Shown here: piece by piece, positions 34,935 through 43,931 of the stretch
How positions within the stretch are numbered: position 1 is the first letter of the stretch
Layout of the letters: the number at the start of each line of letters is the position of its first letter
Notes under the pieces: generated by a model
The model's database searches: none
The model's input: the letters and a program-made list of their open reading frames with translations, nothing else
Told to the model about the DNA's origin: nothing
NCBI RefSeq assembly: GCF_023502325.1
Contig: NZ_JAMFLZ010000002.1
Coordinates: forward strand, 620,001-684,000
Source of the DNA: Wocania_A spongiicola
GTDB taxonomy: Bacteria; Bacteroidota; Bacteroidia; Flavobacteriales; Flavobacteriaceae
Direction: 5' to 3'
DNA length: 64,000 nt
Made by a program: the position numbers and the translations under genes

Positions 34935-35843
34935 ATGCAACAACTAGACCATGTTCAAATAAACTTTGATACCAACGCGCTTTGGGTTTTAAATGTAGCC
35001 CTTGCATTAGTTATGTTTGGTGTAGCATTAGGGATTTCAATAAACGATTTTAAAAGCTTAATCAAACAACCAAAGCTAGTTTTAATTGGAATTTTATCTC
35101 AATTCATTTTTTTACCCTTTGTTACATTTCTGTTCGTACTTTTAATAAAACCACAACCAAGCATTGCTTTAGGAATGATGATGGTTGCTGCTTGCCCCGG
35201 CGGGAATGTTTCAAATTTCATGACAAGCTTAGCTAAAGGAAACACTGCGTTATCTGTTAGTCTTACTGCATTTGCTACTTTTTTAGCAGTGTTCATGACT
35301 CCCTTAAATTTTCAGTTTTATGGGAATTTATATCAACCTACAGCAGAAATTTTAAAAAGCATACAATTAGAGCCTTTTGAGTTAATAAAGCTAGTAGTAC
35401 TTATACTTGGAATTCCACTAGTTTTAGGAATGCTTTTAAGGTTTTATAACGAAAAGCTAGCTCACAAGCTTTCGAAAGTTTTAAAGCCTTTATCAATTGT
35501 TGTTTTTATTGCTATAGTAATTATTGCGTTTTCTAAAAATTTGGAAGTATTTAATAACTTTATTCATCATGTATTATTAATAGGGGTCAGTCACAATATA
35601 TTAGCAATCACTATTGGTTTTTTAGTTGCTAGAACCTTTAAATTATCGTTTAAAAATCAAAAAACATTAGCTATTGAAACAGGTATTCAAAATTCTGGTT
35701 TAGGATTGCTGCTTATTTTTACATTTTTTGATGGAATAGGAGGTATGGCAATTTTAGCTGCATTTTGGGGCATTTGGCATATTATTTCTGGCTTGTTATT
35801 AGCTTGGTATTGGTCTCATAAAAAAAGACGTTTAGCATATTGA
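34935..35843 (+). CDS. bile acid:sodium symporter (BASS) family transporter
   Basis: A 302-residue membrane protein with nine or ten helices. The family signature AACPGGNVSNFMTSLAKGNTALSVSLTA region (about 92-119) contains the sodium-site glycine/asparagine residues, and a second conserved block AIETGIQNSGLGLLL lies near 250. BASS proteins carry bile acids, pantoate, pyruvate or other organic anions with sodium; the substrate here is unknown. The next gene starts with a TTG overlapping this stop (TTGA). Confidence 0.88.
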   Translation: MQQLDHVQINFDTNALWVLNVALALVMFGVALGISINDFKSLIKQPKLVLIGILSQFIFLPFVTFLFVLLIKPQPSIALGMMMVAACPGGNVSNFMTSLAKGNTALSVSLTAFATFLAVFMTPLNFQFYGNLYQPTAEILKSIQLEPFELIKLVVLILGIPLVLGMLLRFYNEKLAHKLSKVLKPLSIVVFIAIVIIAFSKNLEVFNNFIHHVLLIGVSHNILAITIGFLVARTFKLSFKNQKTLAIETGIQNSGLGLLLIFTFFDGIGGMAILAAFWGIWHIISGLLLAWYWSHKKRRLAY

Positions 35844-36871
35844 AATTTATCTGGTTATATAGCGTAAGATTGTATTTGAGTATTGGTATGTTTTTCTATT
35901 TTAAAAAAATAAAAATCCATGGTATTAAAAATGTACCAAAAAACAAACCCGTTTTATTACTGAGTAATCATCAAAATGCTTTATTAGATGCTCTATTAAT
36001 TGCTACTAAGTCTGGTAGGTTTTCTTATTTTTTAACAAGATCTGCAGTTTTTAAAAAATCTTTGGTAAGCAAAATTTTAAATAGCCTGCAAATGCTGCCT
36101 ATTTATAGAATTAGGGATGGTTGGAGTAAACTGTCTAATAATAATGCTATTTTCGAAACCTGTTCTGAGCTTTTAAATAAAGAAGAAGCTATTGTGATTT
36201 TTCCAGAAGGGAGTCACAATTTAAAGCGTACGGTTAGACCTTTGAGTAAAGGCTTTACAAGAATTGTTTTTGATACTTTAAAAAAATATCCAAAAACAGA
36301 TTTACAATTAATTCCAGTAGGATTAAATTTTGAAAAAGCTGAAAAATGCCCAGATAGTACTTCAATATTTTTTGGAGAACCAATAGTTGCTAAAGGATTT
36401 ATTTCTGAAAATAGAAATGAAGATGTAGTAAGGTTGAAAGCAAAAATTCAATCTGAGATTTCTAAACTAACAACGCATATACCACCTGACAATTATAATG
36501 AAACCTTAAGAAGGTTAAATGGCTTACAAGTTGATTTTTTGGACCCCAAAGCAGTAAATATGTGTATTACCAGTGGGTTTAAAAACTGTAATACCACCCG
36601 AAAATCTAAAATAAAAGGAATAAAATTATTTTTTAAAGGCTTACTAATTTTAAATATTTTATTTCCTTATTTAATTTGGAAGCGTATTATACAACCAAAA
36701 ATAGATGAGATTGAATTTACATCTACTTTTAGATTTGCTATAGCCATTACTTTGGTTCCGTTTTACCTTTTAGCAATTGTATTTATAACAGCTTTTTTAT
36801 TCAGTTTTAAAGCCGCAGTAATCTATTTAATTTCAGTTTTAATAATTTCTCTTATAGCAATTAAATTATAG
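35840..36871 (+). CDS. 1-acyl-glycerol-3-phosphate acyltransferase-like protein
   Basis: A 343-residue PlsC-family enzyme. The catalytic NHx4D block is LLLSNHQNALLDALL (about 39-53) and the substrate-binding FPEGSHN follows near 112. C-terminal helices (about 265-285 and 300-340) anchor it. It likely transfers acyl chains in phospholipid or another lipid synthesis. The start is TTG overlapping the symporter stop; an ATG 16 codons later is possible but would cut into the N-terminal amphipathic segment. Its stop overlaps the stop of the convergent M14 peptidase gene by 6 bases. Confidence 0.85.
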   Translation: MKFIWLYSVRLYLSIGMFFYFKKIKIHGIKNVPKNKPVLLLSNHQNALLDALLIATKSGRFSYFLTRSAVFKKSLVSKILNSLQMLPIYRIRDGWSKLSNNNAIFETCSELLNKEEAIVIFPEGSHNLKRTVRPLSKGFTRIVFDTLKKYPKTDLQLIPVGLNFEKAEKCPDSTSIFFGEPIVAKGFISENRNEDVVRLKAKIQSEISKLTTHIPPDNYNETLRRLNGLQVDFLDPKAVNMCITSGFKNCNTTRKSKIKGIKLFFKGLLILNILFPYLIWKRIIQPKIDEIEFTSTFRFAIAITLVPFYLLAIVFITAFLFSFKAAVIYLISVLIISLIAIKL

Positions 36872-39373
36872 TTCTTTTCTAAAGAAAATAGCATTCATTA
36901 AAAGTTTATTAGTGCCGTACCAAAATGCTCTAAAATTCGTATTATCTGTAAACACAACAACTTTGCCTTTACCTAATTTTTTTATTTGAACTGGAACAGT
37001 TTCTGCTAAAACTTTCAAATTTGGTTTAGAAATATAGCCACTTAAAAGAGGAGTTTTAGTGTATTGAATTGGGTTGTTATAGCTTAACGAGTCTGCTTTA
37101 ATAAAAATGGTTGTATTCCTAAATAATGCTATTTTATCATTTTTGTAACCAAAATTTATTGGGTGCGACCTATCTAGTTTTGCTTCAAAGATCGCACCTC
37201 CAATTACTTGCGCGCCTTTAAAATCATTTTTTTCTTCGAAACTTACATGTTTTGCAGGAATATTAGTTTTTTCAAAATCCAATTGAATAAACTCCTTCTC
37301 TTTAAGCCATTTTACGGTATTTCTATATCCAATAATAGTGCCTCCTCTCTTAGTCCACGATTTAAGCTTTTTAGTACTTGATTCACTTAAGGATTTCATG
37401 TTTGGGATAACAATTGTATTGTATCGGTCCAAATCAGCTTTTCCAATGGTTTTAGTGTCTAATTTTGTAATAGCAATATTAAAGCGTGTATCAAATAAAT
37501 GCCAAATTTCCCCTGCATCGTATGATGAGATACCATCTCCAACTAATAAAGCTATTTTAGGTTTTACTAAAGTTTTAAAATTTCTACTACCTAAATCTAT
37601 ACCTTCTGTTAAGCCTGTATTTACAGCATAGATTTGCAAATAACTTTCTTTGGCTAGTTTATTTAAATAGGTGTGCAAATCTGCACTATTTATTTTTTGA
37701 TTTTGTACAGGAATCAAAAGTGTACCATAATCGTAATCTTTATTGTTCATGCTAAAACGCTTTAGAGCTACTTTAGTACGAATGCCCTTATTTAATAATT
37801 GATTGAGTAGTTTTGGCGAGTAATATTCGTGCCATTCCATCAAATAGGCATAATTGCTTGAACCAGAAATATTTCCTTTTCTTGGTTGTAAATTGATTAC
37901 TTGTTCTCCCAAATTATTTGTAGAAACATTTTCAGCATAATTTATATTAAAAGCAAGTTGAAAAGACCAAGCAGAAATATCATAAAATAGGGTATCTTGA
38001 AACGTGGTACGTTTTTCAAACATAGCATTTATTAAGCGTGTATTCTTCTGATTTTTAGGGATAATGTAACTGTATCCTTTTTTGAAGCGTTTTCCGTTTG
38101 CGGTAAAATCTTGTTTTATTTCATGAAATTTAATTTTATGCCTATTTAGTATCTCGGCTAAATGATAAGTTTTTGCAGCATCCTTTTCATCACCAAAAAC
38201 AATAGCTTTAGTTGATTGTTTTAGACCTTCTTGCCTAGCATTTTTGTAAAAATCGTGTTGATATTTTAAGAGATCTTTACTCATGCTTTTTGCAGCATTT
38301 AAAGTAGATAGTATCGTAGTAAATTGATTTTTGATGGTAAACGGAAAGGTTAAAACACCATTGTTACTTTCTTGTATATGACCTCTAGAACTTGCTTGCT
38401 CGAATAAAATACCAATACCTCCATTTATATCTGGAAATGTCGATCCTTTGCCATAGTAAAAATCATCATAGCTTTCTTCAGTATAATACAATGACCCTAT
38501 TTTGTTTAAAGCTTCAGCGTGAAACTCACCTATGCTTTTTGTTAATTCTTGGTTCTGCTTTGGTGTTAAAGGATGTGTTCTTGAAGGAATTCCAGGTTGA
38601 AAGAAAAAGGTAGAATTGGTTCCCATTTCATGATGATCGGTTAAAATATTTGGTAACCATTTATGAAATGTTTCTACCCTAGCTCTAGATTCTGGCAATT
38701 GTACCGGTAACCAATCACGATTCATATCAAACCAATAATGATTGGTTCTTCCACCTGGCCAAACCTCACTATATTCTCTATCGTTTGGGTCTGGATTTAA
38801 GTTTATATTTTTATTAGTATTTGCCCAATAAGCAAAACGTTGCAATCCGTCAGGGTTTAAAGAAGGATCAAATAAGATAACCGTATTGTCTAATAATTCA
38901 TTGATATAACTACTATCTGCGGCAGCTAAATAGTAAGCTGCTAATAAACTTGCATTGGAGCCACTAGGTTCGTTACCATGAATTGAAAATCCTTGATAAA
39001 CCACTATGGGCATATCTTTGATATCTACAGGTGTGTTATTAGTTGCATCTATATGTCTTTTACGTATAGCATCAATATTTTGATGGTTTTTAGGCGATGT
39101 AATAGTTAGTAACAAGAGAGGTCTGTCTTCAAAGGTTTTACCTCTATTTTCAATGCTTATCCTATCTGATGCTTTAGCAAGAGCATACATGTATTGCACA
39201 AGCTTATCATGCGTAACATGCCAATCTCCAACTTGATGGCCAATAATACTTTTTGGGGTTGGAATGTTTTGGTTATAACTTATGTCTTGCGGAAGGTAAT
39301 ATGATAAGTTTATTTTACTTTGAGATGTGGCAAATAAAGATGCCATAAAACAAATGATAAAAAGTTTGTTCAT
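36866..39373 (-). CDS. secreted M14-family zinc carboxypeptidase-like protein
   Basis: An 835-residue protein with a signal peptide (NKLFIICFMASLFATSQS). The M14 domain (about 55-370) has the zinc-binding H-x2-E in FSIHGNEPSGSN (H132, E135), a third-ligand candidate in LTDHHEMGTNS and a catalytic-Glu region GILFEQASSRG. The C-terminal half holds a class-I glutamine-amidotransferase-like/ThuA-like segment (about 610-700, IALLVGDGISSYDAGEIWHL) and beta-rich sequence. It probably degrades or trims peptides outside the cytoplasm. The DUF3276 gene lies upstream on the same strand with a terminator between them. Confidence 0.87.
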   Translation of the reverse strand: MNKLFIICFMASLFATSQSKINLSYYLPQDISYNQNIPTPKSIIGHQVGDWHVTHDKLVQYMYALAKASDRISIENRGKTFEDRPLLLLTITSPKNHQNIDAIRKRHIDATNNTPVDIKDMPIVVYQGFSIHGNEPSGSNASLLAAYYLAAADSSYINELLDNTVILFDPSLNPDGLQRFAYWANTNKNINLNPDPNDREYSEVWPGGRTNHYWFDMNRDWLPVQLPESRARVETFHKWLPNILTDHHEMGTNSTFFFQPGIPSRTHPLTPKQNQELTKSIGEFHAEALNKIGSLYYTEESYDDFYYGKGSTFPDINGGIGILFEQASSRGHIQESNNGVLTFPFTIKNQFTTILSTLNAAKSMSKDLLKYQHDFYKNARQEGLKQSTKAIVFGDEKDAAKTYHLAEILNRHKIKFHEIKQDFTANGKRFKKGYSYIIPKNQKNTRLINAMFEKRTTFQDTLFYDISAWSFQLAFNINYAENVSTNNLGEQVINLQPRKGNISGSSNYAYLMEWHEYYSPKLLNQLLNKGIRTKVALKRFSMNNKDYDYGTLLIPVQNQKINSADLHTYLNKLAKESYLQIYAVNTGLTEGIDLGSRNFKTLVKPKIALLVGDGISSYDAGEIWHLFDTRFNIAITKLDTKTIGKADLDRYNTIVIPNMKSLSESSTKKLKSWTKRGGTIIGYRNTVKWLKEKEFIQLDFEKTNIPAKHVSFEEKNDFKGAQVIGGAIFEAKLDRSHPINFGYKNDKIALFRNTTIFIKADSLSYNNPIQYTKTPLLSGYISKPNLKVLAETVPVQIKKLGKGKVVVFTDNTNFRAFWYGTNKLLMNAIFFRKEL

Positions 39374-39400
39374 TATGAGTTAGTTAGGTTATAAATATAA

Positions 39401-39431
39401 AAAAACCGTTACACTTGGTATAACGGTTTTT
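39401..39431 (-). terminator. Rho-independent terminator after the DUF3276 gene
   Basis: A perfect 11-bp stem (AAAAACCGTTA / TAACGGTTTTT) with a 9-base loop. On the minus strand it is followed by a T-rich tract. It separates the DUF3276 gene from the M14 peptidase gene. Confidence 0.75.
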
Positions 39432-39451
39432 GTTAATTTTAAAATGACGCT

Positions 39452-39835
39452 CTATATATCGTCAAAGTCTATATCTGTAAAGCTTTCAGGAGTTTTTAAC
39501 TCGTCCTCTGTAACTCGTGGTTGATTATTATATTCTTTTTTGAAATCTTTTTGATGACGCTCGCTAATCACTTCATCACCTTTTTCTTTAATAATATAAT
39601 CAGTCATTTCAGCTAAAATATCTTTAAACTCAGCAAAGTCTTCTTTGTAAATATATATTTTATGCTTCTTATAATGATAAGATCCATCATCATTAGTAAA
39701 CTTTTTACTCTCGGTAATCGTAAGATAGTAGTCTTCTGCTTTTGTAGCCCTTACATCAAAAAAATATGTTCGTCTCCCAGCTCTTAGCACTTTTGAAAAA
39801 ATCTCCTCTTTCTCCATCATATCATTATTGTTCAT
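39452..39835 (-). CDS. DUF3276 (PUR-alpha-like) nucleic-acid-binding protein
   Basis: A 127-residue small acidic-tailed protein. The core EIFSKVLRAGRRTYFFDVR (about 11-29), DYYLTITESKK and HKIYIYKEDFAEF matches DUF3276, the bacterial PUR-alpha-type fold that binds single-stranded DNA and RNA (as in Borrelia BpuR). It is widespread and highly conserved in Bacteroidota and is usually well expressed. The acidic C-terminus (VTEDELKTPESFTDIDFDD) is typical. It has its own terminator. Confidence 0.88.
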   Translation of the reverse strand: MNNNDMMEKEEIFSKVLRAGRRTYFFDVRATKAEDYYLTITESKKFTNDDGSYHYKKHKIYIYKEDFAEFKDILAEMTDYIIKEKGDEVISERHQKDFKKEYNNQPRVTEDELKTPESFTDIDFDDI

Positions 39836-39993
39836 AGTTGTTTAGAAATTTGTTGGATTGTCTATTATTTGTATCAAAAATCTAAAAAAATAGCATATTA
39901 ACCAACAAATATTACGTTTTCTTTTTGATAAGTAATTATTTGTTGCATTTAATTGAATGATAAAATGATGTATCTATTTAAAATTCAGATAGT

Positions 39994-41757
39994 TTACTCT
40001 TGTTTTGAATCAGTTTCGCTTAATTGTTTTAAATATAAATCTTTGTAGTAACCTTCAACATTAATTAGCGATTCATGCTTTCCTTTTTGAACAATTTCAC
40101 CATCTTCTAAAACAATAATTTTATCAGCATTTTTTACAGAAGAGACTCTATGGCTTACAATAACTGTTGTTTTTCCTTTAGATAATTTATTTAAGCTTTT
40201 TAAAATTTTCTCTTCAGTTTCAGTATCAACGGCAGATAAGCAATCATCAAATAATAAGATTTTTGGAGATTTGATAATGGCTCTTGCTATTGATACACGC
40301 TGCTTTTGTCCTCCAGAAAGTGTAATCCCGCGTTCACCTAAAACAGTATCGTAACCTTCATTAAATTTTATAATGTTTTTATGCACTTGTGCATTTTTAG
40401 CAGCATTAATAACATCATCTTCTGTAGCATCTTCTTTGCCAAACTTTATATTGTTTTTTATAGAATCTGAAAACAAAAAGGCATCTTGAGGTACATATCC
40501 AATACTGTTTCTTAAATCATTAAGGTTAAGGAGGTTTATTTCAGTATTGCTTATGATTATTGAACCAGAATCAATATCGTAAAGTCTACCAATTAAATCC
40601 AAAACAGTCGATTTTCCAGATCCTGTTTTGCCTAAAATAGCAAGCGTTTCGCCTTCCTTAATATTAAAACTTACATTCTTTAAAGCTTGAATATTAGTGT
40701 CATCATAAATAAAAGATACGTTGTTGAAAGTAATATCTCCTGTGATTTCTGTACGATTACTATTTGTGTTTTTTATTTCGGGTTCAATCTTTAAAAATTC
40801 ATTAATTCGTTTTTGAGATGCTTCGGCTTGTTGTACAATAGAAGTTACCCAACCTACAGTTGCTACAGGCCATGTAAGCATATTTACATAAATAATAAAC
40901 TCTGCAATTGTACCTAAACTTTCAATTTCGCCATTTATATATTGCATTCCACCTATATAAATTACCAACAAATTACTGGTGCCGATAAGTAAAATCATCA
41001 TAGGAAAAAATAAGGCCTGTACTTTAGTTAAATTAATTTGTTTCTCTTTACTACTTGCCGAAAGCGCTTTAAAATTTGTAGCTGTTAGAGGTTCTATTCC
41101 ATAAGCTTTTATAACCGAAATACCACTAAAAGATTCCTGAGTATATGTTGATAGCTTCGATAAATATTGCTGCACTATAGTGCTACGTTTGTGTATTTCT
41201 CTACTCAACTTATATATAGCAACAGAGAGTATTGGTAGCGGAGCAATAGTGAAAAGAGCTAGTTTTGGTGCCGCATTAAACATATAAATTAATACAATTA
41301 CAAAGAGTGTAATCGTATTAATACTATACATTAACGCTGGACCAGCATACATGCGTACACGACCAACATCTTCACTTATTCTATTCATTAAATCGCCTGT
41401 CCTATTTTTTTTGTAAAAGTTCAATGAAAGCTTTTGATACTGACCGTATATTTCATTTTTTAAATCGAACTCTATATAACGTGATACATTTATTATGGTT
41501 TGACGCATAAAAAAAGTAAGTATGGCTCCAATTAATGCAGCACCAATTATGTAAAGAATGGCTTCGGATAACTCTGCTTTAAAAACGTCTTTGGTAATTT
41601 TTCCTTCTAGTGCATTTTCAACAACAACAAATATTTTTTTTACATATCGTGGTGTATAAAGCAAAAATACTCTGGCTACTATAGTAATTATTGTACCAAT
41701 AATAAGATGTGCTTTGTATTTTAGAAAGTATTTATTTAAATGCTGAAGTTCCTTCAT
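39994..41757 (-). CDS. MsbA-like ABC exporter (permease fused to ATPase)
   Basis: A 587-residue half-transporter. Six helices occupy about 15-310; the ATPase domain has Walker A LGKTGSGKST (near 375), Q-loop YVPQDAFLF, signature LSGGQKQR (near 483) and ILLFDDCLSAVD Walker B/D-loop. The helix preceding coupling helix 1 shows the type IV exporter motif NRTGDLMNRISEDVGRVR. Such homodimers export lipids, drugs or peptides; MsbA moves lipid A core, but this could also be a multidrug or lipid exporter. A perfect minus-strand -7 box lies 36 bases upstream. Confidence 0.88.
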   Translation of the reverse strand: MKELQHLNKYFLKYKAHLIIGTIITIVARVFLLYTPRYVKKIFVVVENALEGKITKDVFKAELSEAILYIIGAALIGAILTFFMRQTIINVSRYIEFDLKNEIYGQYQKLSLNFYKKNRTGDLMNRISEDVGRVRMYAGPALMYSINTITLFVIVLIYMFNAAPKLALFTIAPLPILSVAIYKLSREIHKRSTIVQQYLSKLSTYTQESFSGISVIKAYGIEPLTATNFKALSASSKEKQINLTKVQALFFPMMILLIGTSNLLVIYIGGMQYINGEIESLGTIAEFIIYVNMLTWPVATVGWVTSIVQQAEASQKRINEFLKIEPEIKNTNSNRTEITGDITFNNVSFIYDDTNIQALKNVSFNIKEGETLAILGKTGSGKSTVLDLIGRLYDIDSGSIIISNTEINLLNLNDLRNSIGYVPQDAFLFSDSIKNNIKFGKEDATEDDVINAAKNAQVHKNIIKFNEGYDTVLGERGITLSGGQKQRVSIARAIIKSPKILLFDDCLSAVDTETEEKILKSLNKLSKGKTTVIVSHRVSSVKNADKIIVLEDGEIVQKGKHESLINVEGYYKDLYLKQLSETDSKQE

Positions 41758-41792
41758 TTATAAATTTATGATTGCTTTAATGTATGAGAATG

Positions 41793-41800
41793 CAAATATA
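41793..41800 (-). promoter_or_regulatory. -7 promoter box for the ABC exporter
   Basis: CAAATATA reads TATATTTG on the minus strand, a perfect TAnnTTTG, 36 bases before the start codon. Confidence 0.6.
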
Positions 41801-41931
41801 ATTTGAAGAAGCAAAGATAATAGATTAAAACTATTAGTAGGTCTTACTTTAAACTTCCAATTGTTAAATATAGCCTAAATATTATTGCAATAATTAGTTT
41901 ATAATATGAAGCATTTATTTTAAAATAGTAT

Positions 41932-41939
41932 TATTTTTG
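41932..41939 (+). promoter_or_regulatory. -7 promoter box for nusB
   Basis: TATTTTTG matches TAnnTTTG, about 50 bases before the nusB ATG. Confidence 0.55.
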
Positions 41940-41988
41940 CAGCACAAAACAAATCAATAATTTTCGATTTAATTTAAAGTTCTTTGTA

Positions 41989-42936
41989 ATGATGCTAAAC
42001 AGAAGACACATTCGTATAAAAGTAATGCAAACTATGTATGCGTTTAAAGGCGGAGAGAGTGATGATTTTAGTAAAGACCAGAAGTTTTTAATGTTTAGTA
42101 TAGATAATATGTACAACTTGTACCTTTTATTGATGGCTTTACTACTTGAAGTACAAAAAAGAGCCGAAAGCAACTTACAAAAAAAGCAAAACAAACATTT
42201 AGCGACAAAAGAAGACAAAGATCCTAACAGGAAATTTGTTAACAATCAAGTGTTGCAAATTCTTAAAAATAACCTACAATTAAAAAACCAGTTCGAAACT
42301 TATAAGATTACCAATTGGGAGTTAGATAACGAGTACGTAGATGTTATTTTTAAAGCTATTATTTCTAGTGATTTGTATAAAGATTATATGCAAACTAAAG
42401 TGTCAGACTTTAAAGAAGATAAAGAGTTTATAGTTGATATTTTTAAAGAGATTATTGCACCAAACGAGAAGCTATACGATTATATGGAAGATAAAAACCT
42501 AACCTGGTTAGATGATCTTCCTACTGTTAACACTACTATTTTAAAGCTGTTGAGAAAGGTTAAAATAACTTCTAGCGAAAACTATTTTACACCTAATTTA
42601 TATAAAGATATTGAGGATAAACAATTTGCTATTGACTTGTTTAAAAAGACACTTTTGAATAAAACAGTAATAAATAAAGAAATTGAACTTAAAACACAAA
42701 ATTGGGATGCTGAACGAATAGCTAGCATAGATTATGTGTTGCTTCAAATGGCAATTTGCGAACTGCAACATTTTACTTCAATACCTGTAAAAGTTACCAT
42801 TAACGAATATTTAGAAATAGCTAAAGAGTACTCAACTCCAAAGAGTAGCATTTTTATAAATGGTATTTTAGACAAGCTGGTAAAAGAATATACAGCTGAT
42901 GGAAAATTAAACAAAATTGGCCGTGGCTTAATGTAA
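41989..42936 (+). CDS. nusB: transcription antitermination factor NusB (long form)
   Basis: A 315-residue NusB, more than twice the ~140 residues of the E. coli protein. The start MLNRRHIRIKVMQTMYAFKG is the conserved NusB N-terminal helix; the typical C-terminal half is at about 225-310 (WDAERIASIDYVLLQMAICEL, then VTINEYLEIAKEYSTPKSSIFINGILDKL). A long lysine-rich helical insertion lies between. NusB with NusE binds boxA RNA and supports rRNA antitermination. The insertion is usual in Bacteroidota. Either of two consecutive ATGs may start it. The DUF1573 and yajC genes follow on the same strand. Confidence 0.93.
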   Translation: MMLNRRHIRIKVMQTMYAFKGGESDDFSKDQKFLMFSIDNMYNLYLLLMALLLEVQKRAESNLQKKQNKHLATKEDKDPNRKFVNNQVLQILKNNLQLKNQFETYKITNWELDNEYVDVIFKAIISSDLYKDYMQTKVSDFKEDKEFIVDIFKEIIAPNEKLYDYMEDKNLTWLDDLPTVNTTILKLLRKVKITSSENYFTPNLYKDIEDKQFAIDLFKKTLLNKTVINKEIELKTQNWDAERIASIDYVLLQMAICELQHFTSIPVKVTINEYLEIAKEYSTPKSSIFINGILDKLVKEYTADGKLNKIGRGLM

Positions 42937-42984
42937 TTATCTGTTAAGAGAATAATAAAAGTTTTTAATCGATTAAATAATTGC

Positions 42985-42992
42985 TATTTTTA
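42985..42992 (+). promoter_or_regulatory. -7 promoter box for the DUF1573 lipoprotein gene
   Basis: TATTTTTA inside TTGCTATTTTTACA, identical over 14 bases to the pssA promoter region. With initiation a few bases downstream, the ATG at 43019 rather than that at 43001 is the sensible start. Confidence 0.55.
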
Positions 42993-43018
42993 CATCCCGA
43001 ATGATAAAAACATTTAAA

Positions 43019-43573
43019 ATGAAAAAAGTAATATTAGGATTAAGCACGCTATGCTTAATTGCATTTACATCATGTAAAGAAGAAAGCGCAGCAAAGAAAA
43101 TAGAAGAAAGTAATTTAGCAGCTGCAGCAAAAAGAGATGCAGTATCTTCAAAGTTTCCAAAATTAGAATTTGATAAAAGAGAGCACGACTTTGGTGAAAT
43201 AGAAGCCAAAACTCAAGTGGAAACTGTATTTAATTACAAAAACACTGGCGAAGCACCTTTAGTTATTACAGATATTAAAAGTTCTTGTGGCTGTACAATT
43301 CCTAAAGATTGGAGTAGAGAGCCATTGGCAGCAGGAGAATCTGGAAAGTTTACTGTAAAATTTAATGGTAGTGGACAAAATAAAATAACAAAAACAATAA
43401 CAGTAACAGCAAATACAGAAAAAGGTTCAGAAACTGTAAAGATTACGGCATTTGTAAAGCCAGATCCTAATGCACCTGCTACTGTCAATAAACCTGCAAC
43501 TATACCAACAGTTAATTCAGCTGTTAAAAAAACCAGTACACAGCCAGGTCACGAAGGACATAACCACAACTAA
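43019..43573 (+). CDS. DUF1573 lipoprotein
   Basis: A 184-residue lipoprotein: the signal KKVILGLSTLCLIAFTSC ends in a lipobox with Cys as the predicted first mature residue. The DUF1573 domain follows (KLEFDKREHDFGEIEAKTQV, then VFNYKNTGEAPLVIT and SSCGCTIPKDWSREPLAAGE), an Ig-like fold. A histidine-rich tail (GHEGHNHN) ends it and could bind metal. The ATG six codons upstream would put extra residues before the signal peptide and lies close to the promoter, so 43019 is chosen. Located between nusB and yajC; function unknown. Confidence 0.88.
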   Translation: MKKVILGLSTLCLIAFTSCKEESAAKKIEESNLAAAAKRDAVSSKFPKLEFDKREHDFGEIEAKTQVETVFNYKNTGEAPLVITDIKSSCGCTIPKDWSREPLAAGESGKFTVKFNGSGQNKITKTITVTANTEKGSETVKITAFVKPDPNAPATVNKPATIPTVNSAVKKTSTQPGHEGHNHN

Positions 43574-43585
43574 AAAACAACTATA

Positions 43586-43876
43586 ATGGGAGATTTAGGC
43601 CAATTTATGCCTTTTGTATTAATGTTTGTAGTCATCTATTTTTTTATGATTGCACCACAAATGAAACGTGCCAAAAAAGAAAAAAAGTTTGCAGCCGAAT
43701 TAAAACGAGGCGATAAAGTAGTTACAAAAAGCGGAATGCATGGTAAAGTTTTAGAACTTAACGATAAAGATGGTAGTTGCGTTATTGAAACTATGTCTGG
43801 TAAAGTAAAGTTTGAACGTTCTGCCATTTCTATGGAGATGAGTAGTAAAATAAACGCACCAGTAAAAGCTAAGTAA
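43586..43876 (+). CDS. yajC: preprotein translocase accessory subunit YajC
   Basis: A 96-residue protein with one N-terminal transmembrane helix (FVLMFVVIYFFMIAPQMKRA, about 10-29) and the conserved cytoplasmic part FAAELKRGDKVVTKSGMHGK, matching YajC over its full length. YajC associates with SecDF and SecYEG. It begins 12 bases after the DUF1573 gene; a strong terminator follows. secDF is not nearby. Confidence 0.93.
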   Translation: MGDLGQFMPFVLMFVVIYFFMIAPQMKRAKKEKKFAAELKRGDKVVTKSGMHGKVLELNDKDGSCVIETMSGKVKFERSAISMEMSSKINAPVKAK

Positions 43877-43896
43877 GTATTGCTACTTTTAGGATA

Positions 43897-43930
43897 TAAA
43901 AAAGCTTCCAATTTTTTGGAAGCTTTTTTA
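43897..43930. terminator. bidirectional Rho-independent terminator between yajC and the YdeI/OmdA gene
   Basis: A perfect 14-bp stem (TAAAAAAGCTTCCA / TGGAAGCTTTTTTA) with a six-base loop, flanked by A and T runs on both sides. It lies between convergent genes and can serve both. Confidence 0.9.
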
Positions 43931-43931
43931 T

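Noticed and set aside
42973..43209. Minus-strand frame of 78 codons upstream of and inside the DUF1573 gene
   Set aside because: It overlaps the lipoprotein signal peptide and promoter of a recognised gene and has no family resemblance.
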